Source: an uncultured Allomuricauda sp.
Lineage (GTDB): Bacteria; Bacteroidota; Bacteroidia; Flavobacteriales; Flavobacteriaceae
Assembly: GCA_937911965.1 (NCBI GenBank)
Contig: CALDPL010000157.1
Location: 1-12,106, forward strand
Length of the DNA stretch: 12,106 nt
Direction of reading: 5' to 3'
The notes under the pieces were generated by a model. It saw only the letters and a list, made by a program, of their open reading frames with translations. It made no database searches and was not told where the DNA came from. Positions within the stretch are counted from its first letter, which is position 1; each line of letters starts with the position of its first letter. Positions 1 to 5,125 of the stretch are shown here, in pieces. The position numbers and the translations under genes are program-made.

Positions 1-4
1 AGAG

Positions 5-280
5 GTGGAGTCCCGACTCAAAGAAGAAGCAGTAAGAAGAGGCTTCAAAAAGGGCATATCCATGCTATGTATCGAGGGGGCGGTTGGCACAGAAGGGAAG
101 TTCCTGTCAGATCCTGAATTTGAATACAACCAGAACCTTGACCGATTGAACGCACATTTCCCATCCTGTTCTTTCACAGTCTACTCGAGAGGAAAATGGG
201 CAGTACCCCTTGAGACAATAACGAAAGAAGAAGCTGAGAAAATCCTCGGCAAAAAAATTGCCGTAGATGGAAAGGAATAA
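5..280 (+). CDS. Small hypothetical protein, possibly truncated at the window edge
   Basis: A 91-residue reading begins at a GTG, but the frame stays open to the window edge (codon 2-4 is GAG), so the real start may lie upstream. The protein is charged and soluble, with no signal peptide or membrane segment. It ends in a motif around ITKEEAEKILGKKI, preceded by a hydrophobic, aromatic stretch (FTVYSRGKWAVPLE). From memory, this N-terminal RRGFKKG and C-terminal EEAEKxLGKxI style recurs in small unassigned proteins of Bacteroidota phages, but I cannot name a family. Its stop lies 14 bases inside the next gene (267), so the two are probably cotranscribed. Function unknown. That it is a gene is likely; its start is not settled. 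Confidence 0.6.
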   Translation: MESRLKEEAVRRGFKKGISMLCIEGAVGTEGKFLSDPEFEYNQNLDRLNAHFPSCSFTVYSRGKWAVPLETITKEEAEKILGKKIAVDGKE

Positions 281-629
281 GATAACCCCCAAGAAGGTCC
301 GGGAACTGGTCCATGATGTTTTCGGCGTTGACATCCGGTCCAAGAGCCGCCACGGGTGGAACATGGCCGCCCTAAAAGCCTACGTGATATTGGCCCGGAA
401 ATACACCCCGGACCCCCTACAGGAAATAGGGGCGGAAATAGGCCGGGGGCACTCCAACGTCATACACCACCTAAAAGGGTCGGACTTCTACCGCCTAAAC
501 TACCCCGACCACATTGGCAAGTTCAAGAAGGCCGATGCGGCACTGGAAGCGATGCGCATGGCAGCCGTAAGTGTTGATACAAATGCGCTGATGGCCATAA
601 GGGGGATGCAAAGGCTTATTGAGCAATGA
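267..629 (+). CDS. Small DNA-binding protein with a DnaA domain IV-like helix-turn-helix
   Basis: This 120-residue protein probably binds double-stranded DNA. Residues 5-70 read like the C-terminal domain IV of the replication initiator DnaA: an N-terminal helix (ITPKKVRELVHDVFGVDI), then a helix ending ILARKYT (41-47), LQEIGAEIGRGHSNVIHHL at 51-69, and a last helix. The segment EIGRGHSNVIHH corresponds to the DnaA signature (IG..fg.RDHSTVxHA) that contacts the DnaA box, although the RDH part is altered to RGH. The AAA+ ATPase domain and domain I are absent, so it cannot be a full initiator. It overlaps the preceding gene by 14 bases and lies just before a terminator and the terminase genes. 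Possible roles are regulator of late or replication genes, or decoy for host DnaA; these are inferences. The domain call is moderately firm. Confidence 0.7.
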   Translation: MERNKITPKKVRELVHDVFGVDIRSKSRHGWNMAALKAYVILARKYTPDPLQEIGAEIGRGHSNVIHHLKGSDFYRLNYPDHIGKFKKADAALEAMRMAAVSVDTNALMAIRGMQRLIEQ

Positions 630-677
630 ACAAACCGCCCCATGGCCTATTAAATTGCCGCAAGACTGACGCCCGGG

Positions 678-719
678 AAAGACCAGGAACAGGCCCCTGT
701 AAAATGGGGTCTTTTTTTT
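678..719 (+). terminator. Intrinsic (rho-independent) terminator
   Basis: AAAGACC (678-684) pairs with GGTCTTT (708-714), and a small inner hairpin ACAG/CTGT (689-692 with 697-700) can form in the loop. Eight T residues (712-719) follow the C of the stem. CCCC (694-697) can alternatively pair with GGGG (706-709). It lies 49 bases after the stop of the DnaA-like gene and would end the upstream operon before the terminase genes. Confidence 0.75.
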
Positions 720-747
720 GTTACCTTTGCTTTAATTAGTTAATTTG
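717..747 (+). promoter_or_regulatory. Candidate Bacteroidota-type promoter for the terminase operon
   Basis: TTTG at 717-720, a 19-base spacer, then TTAATTTG at 740-747. This matches the Bacteroidota housekeeping promoter pattern (TTTG, about 19 bases, TAnnTTTG) with one mismatch in the -7 element. Transcription would begin near 753-756, leaving a very short leader before the ATG at 767. The -33 element overlaps the T-tract of the preceding terminator, so termination and initiation are packed together. The match is suggestive only. Confidence 0.45.
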
Positions 748-766
748 TATTAATTATAAATAAGCA
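721..766. promoter_or_regulatory. A/T-rich tract with three TTAATT copies upstream of terS
   Basis: This is a nearly G/C-free stretch in otherwise balanced DNA. It holds TTAATT at 732-737, 740-745 and 750-755, each near-palindromic (AATTAA on the other strand). It could be an operator or a DNA-bending site, or part of a packaging recognition site, which often lies near the small terminase gene. The rest of the 630-766 gap holds the terminator and nothing else I can recognise. Confidence 0.35.
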
Positions 767-1057
767 ATGGCAGACGGCAGGAAAAACAATGGAGGGCACT
801 CCACAAAAGGCCGAGCAGGAAGGCCACCCAAAGCCGACGAGATCAAACTGGCCGAACGCATACGCAATGTGATAAGCGATGACGAGCTGTTAGGGAGCTT
901 GGTACAGATAGCCCGTGACCCAGAAGATAAGGGGCGCCTAAAGGCATTGGAACTATTGGCAGGGTACCTATACGGCCGACCAACCCAACGGGTGGAGAAC
1001 GTAGAATTGCAAGAGCTCCCCGAAATACACTTTGTACGTGCAACGAAGAAAGGTTGA
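767..1057 (+). CDS. terS: Putative terminase small subunit
   Basis: A 96-residue basic protein that probably recognises phage DNA and delivers it to the large subunit for packaging. The N-terminus is rich in K, R and G and contains GRAGRPPKADEIKLAERI (15-32), a style common at the start of small terminases. Helical segments follow (LLGSLVQIA, 41-49; GRLKALELLAGYLYG, 56-70), then RPTQRVE (71-77), resembling the KALELLxxxxYGRPxQ motif seen in many phage terminase small subunits. It is short for the family, which is often 130 residues or more. The strongest support is position: it directly precedes and overlaps the large terminase gene by 26 bases. A/T-rich leader without Shine-Dalgarno; ATG start at 767. 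Confidence 0.65.
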   Translation: MADGRKNNGGHSTKGRAGRPPKADEIKLAERIRNVISDDELLGSLVQIARDPEDKGRLKALELLAGYLYGRPTQRVENVELQELPEIHFVRATKKG

Positions 1058-2258
1058 GATAGGCCTATTGGACCACCAGGACGAGTTCCTGTATTCCGAC
1101 GCCCCAAGTACCGGACTGGTTGCCGGATTTGGCAGCGGCAAAAGCTATATAGCCGCTTTAAAGGCCGTTACCAAGATGCACAGGCAACAATGCCACATTG
1201 GGTATTATCTCCCCACATATCAGCTTATAAAGGATGTTGCGTTTGAGAACTTCGTCAGCGTCCTGGAGGATTATGAGCTAAAATACAAGCTGAACGAAAG
1301 CGATAAGACTTTTTACACACCGTGGGGGAATATATTCATGAGGTCGCTGGACAACCCGCAGAGCATAATCGGGTATCAAACCGGGTATGCCGTCATTGAC
1401 GAAGCGGACGTTCTTCCCATGGATAAAATGAAAAAGGCATACGGAGCCGTCGTGGCCCGTAATCGTATCCCGGTCAAAGGCCCCAACTGTACGGACATGG
1501 TAAGTACCCCAGAGGGGTTCAAGTTCTTGTATGACTTCTATGTCAAGAATGGGAACGAACGCAGAAAGCTGATACACGCCAACACTTTGGATAACCCTTT
1601 CCTTTCAGAAAGCTACATAGAGAACCTCAGGGACACCTATCCCGCGGAAATGCTGGAAGCCTACATGAAAGGTCAGTTCGTGAATCTGACCACGGGCAAC
1701 GTGTACCGGGCCTTTGACAGGAAAAAGCATTGCGATACAAGCAAAGAGGCTGGAAACAACATCCTTTATGTTGGGATGGACTTCAATATCACCAACATGG
1801 CCGCGACCATTTCCATCAAGGAAGGCGATATACGCTACGTTGTGGAGGAAATCACAGGAGCATACGACACGGCCGATATGATAGGGAAAATAAGGGAGAG
1901 GCACCCAGGCAATAGAATAATCGTCTACCCCGATAGCGCCGGGTCAGCCAGGAACACAAGCGGAATGAGCGACCACCAAATGTTGAAGCTCGCAGGTTTC
2001 AAGGTAGTGGCCCCGCCAAAGAACCCCCCTGTGCGGGACCGTATAAACGCGGTAAACAATGAACTGGAAAAAGGCAGGCTATTTATAAACCCAAACACTT
2101 GCCCTTCCCTGCTGGACGCCCTCGAGAAGCAGGGGTACAACAAGCACGGGGAGCCGGATAAACAAAGCGGCATGGACCACGTTGCGGATGCCTTGGGGTA
2201 CGAGATACACAATAGCCAGGGTGCAAGGGTCAGCTTTAGGCGTTCAAGCGTCTTTTAA
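1032..2258 (+). CDS. terL: Terminase large subunit (packaging ATPase and nuclease)
   Basis: This protein translocates DNA into the prohead using ATP and cuts the concatemer. Its 408 residues are near the lower end of the family range. The ATPase domain has a Walker A-type loop AGFGSGKS (31-38), Walker B YAVIDEAD (119-126, catalytic E124) and the coupling motif STPEG (158-162). The C-terminal RNase H-like nuclease shows its three acidic sites: GMDFN (D250), YPDSAG (D301) and HVADALGY (D386). The start is uncertain: TTG at 1032 or GTG at 1038, both within the end of terS; no ATG lies before the Walker A motif. The overlap suggests translational coupling with terS. No portal, protease or capsid gene follows, which is unusual. 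Family assignment is firm. Confidence 0.95.
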   Translation: MYVQRRKVEIGLLDHQDEFLYSDAPSTGLVAGFGSGKSYIAALKAVTKMHRQQCHIGYYLPTYQLIKDVAFENFVSVLEDYELKYKLNESDKTFYTPWGNIFMRSLDNPQSIIGYQTGYAVIDEADVLPMDKMKKAYGAVVARNRIPVKGPNCTDMVSTPEGFKFLYDFYVKNGNERRKLIHANTLDNPFLSESYIENLRDTYPAEMLEAYMKGQFVNLTTGNVYRAFDRKKHCDTSKEAGNNILYVGMDFNITNMAATISIKEGDIRYVVEEITGAYDTADMIGKIRERHPGNRIIVYPDSAGSARNTSGMSDHQMLKLAGFKVVAPPKNPPVRDRINAVNNELEKGRLFINPNTCPSLLDALEKQGYNKHGEPDKQSGMDHVADALGYEIHNSQGARVSFRRSSVF

Positions 2259-2273
2259 TTGCACATAATGCAA
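2259..2273. repeat. Inverted repeat TTGCA-N5-TGCAA
   Basis: TTGCA (2259-2263) and TGCAA (2269-2273) form a 15-bp imperfect dyad immediately after the terL stop. The arms are only 5 bp and no T-run follows, so it is not a convincing terminator. It could be a protein-binding site. Its right arm is part of the ATAATGCAA direct repeat. Confidence 0.35.
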
Positions 2274-2346
2274 AGCGCCCACCGAGTGGATAAAAGAAAA
2301 ATAATAATAATGCAATAAAACCAAGTGAAAACAAACAATAATGCAA
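2265..2346 (+). repeat. Three direct copies of ATAATGCAA in the terL-tail intergenic gap
   Basis: Exact ATAATGCAA occurs at 2265-2273, 2307-2315 and 2338-2346. The third copy contains the ATG and second codon of the next gene. The gap between genes (2259-2340) is 82 bp and A/T-rich. The first copy starts a 16-codon in-frame reading that ends at 2318, just after the second copy. The copies may be duplicated initiation regions, a leader-peptide arrangement, or remnants of recombination at the head/tail junction. No Bacteroidota-type promoter was seen here. Confidence 0.5.
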
Positions 2347-2862
2347 GACTTCAACACATACGTAGATTCATTGGGGGAGGATTACGCCTTTCTGGATCGG
2401 TTTGCCAAGCGCACGGGCGAACTGGCGGGCGTAAAACTGGAAGACCTCACCGAAATACCCTTTGGCACCCTAAAAGAAGAGCTTCCACAGCGGTTCGAGG
2501 ACGGGGATATGGAAGGGGCCATTCTTTTATTGTTGGCCACAAAGAAAAAAAAGTTAACTTTGGGCATGGTCAAAAGACTGAGGAACAAAGATAAGTTCCT
2601 GTTCCTGTTGTGGGTCAAGGACCAATTGAAGAAGTTGGGGCAGTTAGAGGCGCAATACCTTTCCGCTCCTCCGGATCCAAAAAAGGTTGCCGCCGGCATA
2701 AGCGAACTTGACGCACTGGGGGCCATAAACACGGTCGACTTGCTGGCCCAGGGCGACATCCTGAAATGGAACCAAATACGGGCACTCCCCTACGGGCAGG
2801 TGTTTGAAAAATTGCTAAAAAGCACAATAGAGGCCAGAATAAACCAAAGATTGAAAAAATGA
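2341..2862 (+). CDS. Unknown late protein; possible tail assembly chaperone
   Basis: A 173-residue, mostly helical, soluble protein with many K and E residues. A basic KKKKLTLGMVKRLRNKDK segment lies in the middle (68-85), and the conserved-looking C-terminal part reads LGAINTVDLLAQGDILKW (126-143) and LPYGQVFEKLL (149-159). From memory, this GDILKWxxxxxLPYxxVFxKL pattern recurs in Bacteroidota phage proteins lying in tail operons, with layouts like gpG-type tail assembly chaperones; I cannot confirm the family. It opens the tail operon after an 82-bp gap. The next gene overlaps by ATGA and sits in the -1 frame right after an A6 run, as expected for a chaperone with a frameshifted long form, though simple translational coupling is equally possible. 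ATG 2341 has an A/T-rich leader. Confidence 0.5.
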   Translation: MQDFNTYVDSLGEDYAFLDRFAKRTGELAGVKLEDLTEIPFGTLKEELPQRFEDGDMEGAILLLLATKKKKLTLGMVKRLRNKDKFLFLLWVKDQLKKLGQLEAQYLSAPPDPKKVAAGISELDALGAINTVDLLAQGDILKWNQIRALPYGQVFEKLLKSTIEARINQRLKK

Positions 2863-3062
2863 ACTACAACTTAAAAAGACCACTAAGGCCTACCAAGCCA
2901 GACCCCATCAAGTTAAAAGGGGTGGACAACCTAAGGGACGCCATTTTGCATTTCCTTTCAAGCAACGACCCCATCGAATGCAGCCACCCAACCAACGGGA
3001 CGTGGGTGTGCCGTAACCTGCATCAGGCCAATGTTCTTTTCAACACCAAACCCAAATCATAA
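2859..3062 (+). CDS. 67-residue hypothetical protein with a C/H pattern
   Basis: This short, basic protein (MNYNLKRPLRPTKPDP at the N-terminus) has a helical middle (LRDAILHFL, 25-33) and a C-terminal part with C41, H43, C51 and H55, spaced C-x-H-x7-C-x3-H. The spacing could bind zinc, but it fits no standard finger that I recognise. It overlaps the previous stop by 4 bases (ATGA) and its own stop overlaps the next start (TAATG), so it is translated within a tightly coupled operon. It may be an independent protein or the C-terminal extension of the preceding protein made by a -1 frameshift at AAAAAATGA. Function unknown. Confidence 0.5.
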   Translation: MNYNLKRPLRPTKPDPIKLKGVDNLRDAILHFLSSNDPIECSHPTNGTWVCRNLHQANVLFNTKPKS

Positions 3063-3583
3063 TGGACATAGTAGGGGCAATAGCGGAAATGGTAAATGGT
3101 TGGAACGCAGACCCAGAGGCGGACCCACCAGTTGAGGGCCGTTGTGGATTCTGTTGGGAGTTCACCGCCCCCATTCGGGAAAGCGACCTGAACGAATACC
3201 AATTCCGTGGCGATGGCTGCTGCGTCCTTGTGGCCCTTACCGACTTCCGTTTTGATTGTTCCGCCCCGTTCAACCCCCGATCCGGAACCAGGGCATTGGG
3301 CAGCAGGGTGTGGAACTTCAATCTTCATTTTTTGGCAGTTGACGACCTTGGACTTAACGTATACGACGAAATACCGGGACACCCCCTGGCGGAAAGCAAA
3401 TGGTCCACCATCCTCAACCCGCTTTATGAGTGCGTGGCCTGCTCCCCGCTTGACTTCTGCGAGCCCTTGGGACAGGCATTGGAGGTGACAAGGTGGTCGG
3501 CCACCCCACGGATAGATTGGCAGGACAACAACTACACAGGATGGACCGTTCAGGTTGCCCTGAGGCAAAACAATGTGGCATGA
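3062..3583 (+). CDS. Unknown tail-region protein with eight cysteines
   Basis: A 173-residue protein that I cannot assign to a family. It has eight cysteines: C28 and C31 (CGFC), C53 and C54, C66, C124 and C127 (CVAC), and C133. Two CxxC pairs and a CC pair are unusual in a cytoplasmically assembled phage protein and suggest metal or iron-sulfur binding, or a structural role. The C-terminal half contains NVYDEIPGHPLAESKW (99-114) and ends in a strand-rich DNNYTGWTVQVALRQ (155-169), resembling tail-completion type proteins of Bacteroidota phages as I remember them. No signal peptide or membrane segment. The start overlaps the previous stop (TAATG) and its stop overlaps the next start (ATGA), placing it firmly in the tail operon. 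Confidence 0.6.
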   Translation: MDIVGAIAEMVNGWNADPEADPPVEGRCGFCWEFTAPIRESDLNEYQFRGDGCCVLVALTDFRFDCSAPFNPRSGTRALGSRVWNFNLHFLAVDDLGLNVYDEIPGHPLAESKWSTILNPLYECVACSPLDFCEPLGQALEVTRWSATPRIDWQDNNYTGWTVQVALRQNNVA

Positions 3584-3771
3584 TATGGACACTATCGATA
3601 ATCGCATTTCTTTACGCCCTCAAATCAATTGCGGTCTGGCGGCTCAGGAAGATCCGAAACAGGATAAGCCTACGGGACAGGTCTGGGAAGCTGCGCATAA
3701 TCCAGATAAACGACCTGATTGACCTTTTAAACGGATATTTTTTATGGAACCAATTCCGCAGGCTGAGATAG
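3580..3771 (+). CDS. 63-residue single-pass membrane protein
   Basis: I place the start at the ATG at 3580, which overlaps the previous stop as ATGA. An earlier in-frame ATG at 3493 would lie deep inside the preceding gene. The resulting 63-residue protein begins with a hydrophobic stretch (MIWTLSIIAFLYALKSIAVW, 1-20), one likely membrane helix, followed by a strongly basic region (RLRKIRNRISLRDRSGK). The N-out/C-in charge pattern fits a small inner membrane protein. Its 3' end overlaps the next gene by 28 bases. It might be a holin-like or membrane-anchoring accessory, but size and topology alone do not show that. Confidence 0.5.
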   Translation: MIWTLSIIAFLYALKSIAVWRLRKIRNRISLRDRSGKLRIIQINDLIDLLNGYFLWNQFRRLR

Positions 3772-4205
3772 AGCGCATAGTAACGGAGGTGATAAACCTC
3801 TTCCTGATCCCGAAGTTCCGGGAACTGGGGATGCCTGCCTCTGGGGAATGGGAGCAGAACGTCCACGCAAAGGGAAACGAGATATGGGGGCGTGATTACA
3901 CTGAGTACCTCGCACTTGGCCGGGGGCCGAACAACGACCAAAGCCCCGAGGCCCTAAAGGCTTGGGTCGGATGGGCAGGCTCCACCATCTTGGCCCAATG
4001 GGTCCAGGACAAAGGACTGAACATAAATCCCTATGCCGTTGCTTGGAAGATAGCCCGTGAGGGGACCAGCTACTACCCGGAAGGGACGGACTTATTGGAG
4101 GTGCTGGAAAGCCAAGAGGTAGCCGAGTACATCACGGACCAGCTCAGGGACTTTACGATCCTTACCATTACAACGGAATTTCAAAGACAAATGCAAACGG
4201 CATGA
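3744..4205 (+). CDS. HK97 gp10-like head-tail connection or tail completion protein
   Basis: A 153-residue protein that probably joins or completes the tail. Visible features are SGEWEQNVHAKG (33-44), the IWGRDYTEYLALGRGP segment (47-62) and an amphipathic helical C-terminal half (PYAVAWKIAREGTSYY, about 96-111; LLEVLESQEVAEYI, about 117-130). The GRDYTEYLALGRGP motif resembles the HK97 gp10 family motif with a Y..YLexGtxP-like core; in Bacteroidota phages such proteins often have a similar PYAVAxKIAREGT segment. Most gp10-family genes lie between head and tail-tube genes, but here the head genes are missing. The 28-base overlap with the preceding gene makes the ATG at 3744 plausible; the next Met is at residue 30. 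Confidence 0.55.
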   Translation: MEPIPQAEIERIVTEVINLFLIPKFRELGMPASGEWEQNVHAKGNEIWGRDYTEYLALGRGPNNDQSPEALKAWVGWAGSTILAQWVQDKGLNINPYAVAWKIAREGTSYYPEGTDLLEVLESQEVAEYITDQLRDFTILTITTEFQRQMQTA

Positions 4206-5125
4206 TAATAACGGGACTGAACTCAAATAGATTCTTGACAGGCAACGGAATCCCCGTCCAGATAGCCCCCGATGGCGGCCAGACCTTCGCCACCGGGACA
4301 TTGGTGACCATGACCATTTCCCGTTTGGCCACCCACCCCGGCCAAGAGGTGTACACGCTCCCCCCGTCGAAACTTTACCCTGGCCCCAATGGCGTGGTCA
4401 TCGACTTGGCCATCATCCTTCGGGGGCTGATGCCCTACCCATACGTACCCACTGCTTCCTACGAGGACCCGGTGCCAAACTACCAGAATTTCACCTTCAC
4501 CTTTGAAGAGGACCAGACCAACACCTCGCAGGTGTTCTCCAATAAGACGTTCGTCAGGGGCTACCGCAGGACATGGACGCCCACCGCGCAAACGCTCGGG
4601 GCCACCGAACTGCTCAGCCCGGTGGCAACGATCCCCTTTTGGGACGGATTCCCCATTGCGGCTTTTCAAATGGAGGCCAACACCATAAAACCCTTACTTG
4701 TGTTGCCCGAAGGCCTAGGCCGCAGGATGCGCCCACCCAATGCGTGCGACCCCCTGTACGTTCGTTTCATGAACTCATTGGGCGGGTACAGCTTTTGGAT
4801 GTTCAATTCCTGGGACTGGGGCCTGGGGTCATCCCCATCCGGTGTCGTGGAAACCACCGGCCCGGACAGGAGCCTTGGGTTCACACAGGAAAGCACGATC
4901 ACGGCACATGGGAGGGTAAAAAGCGAACACTACCCTTTAATGAGGGACCTTATAAGCAGTCCCGTTATTCAGATATACAGCACGGGGGAAGTTCCATTTG
5001 ACCAACCATGGACCAAGGTGGAGGGCAAGAGCAACACCTTTGACGTTGGGAACTATGATGGGATGCGAGAGGTTTCGTTCCAATTCGCTTTGGACCAAAA
5101 AATACACACCCAAACAACATGGTGA
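4202..5125 (+). CDS. Phage structural protein of unknown function (307 aa)
   Basis: A 307-residue, β-rich protein with a high content of aromatic residues, prolines and glycines, and no signal peptide. The most distinctive segment is YVRFMNSLGGYSFWMF (186-201), which resembles a YVRWxNxxGGxxYWxF motif I recall in tail-associated proteins of Bacteroidota phages that usually sit beside a large protein like the next gene. It overlaps the previous gene by 4 bases (ATGA) and the next by 7 bases. The tight coupling with the 646-residue gene and its aromatic, strand-rich character suggest a tail-tip or baseplate component, but a tail tube role cannot be excluded. Confidence 0.55.
   Translation: MIITGLNSNRFLTGNGIPVQIAPDGGQTFATGTLVTMTISRLATHPGQEVYTLPPSKLYPGPNGVVIDLAIILRGLMPYPYVPTASYEDPVPNYQNFTFTFEEDQTNTSQVFSNKTFVRGYRRTWTPTAQTLGATELLSPVATIPFWDGFPIAAFQMEANTIKPLLVLPEGLGRRMRPPNACDPLYVRFMNSLGGYSFWMFNSWDWGLGSSPSGVVETTGPDRSLGFTQESTITAHGRVKSEHYPLMRDLISSPVIQIYSTGEVPFDQPWTKVEGKSNTFDVGNYDGMREVSFQFALDQKIHTQTTW

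Noticed and set aside
626..739. 37-codon ORF coupled by ATGA to the DnaA-like gene
   Set aside because: It runs through the terminator stem and T-tract, and its composition looks random.
2268..2318. 16-codon leader ORF between terL and the tail operon
   Set aside because: It is too short to annotate as a gene on its own; discussed instead with the ATAATGCAA repeats.
3142..3152. TGTGGATTC resembling a reverse DnaA box
   Set aside because: It matches only part of the box, lies inside a coding region, and stands alone, so chance is the simplest explanation.
3493..3579. Earlier ATG for the 63-residue membrane protein
   Set aside because: It would overlap the cysteine-rich gene by 91 bases and put a non-hydrophobic extension before the membrane segment. 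The ATGA start at 3580 fits the operon style.
3023..3607. 194-codon antisense ORF
   Set aside because: It is opposite the cysteine-rich gene, has low-complexity composition, and nothing supports minus-strand transcription.
4573..5001. 142-codon + strand ORF in another frame
   Set aside because: It is a shadow frame inside the 307-residue gene without recognisable motifs, and the overlaps at both ends support the main frame.
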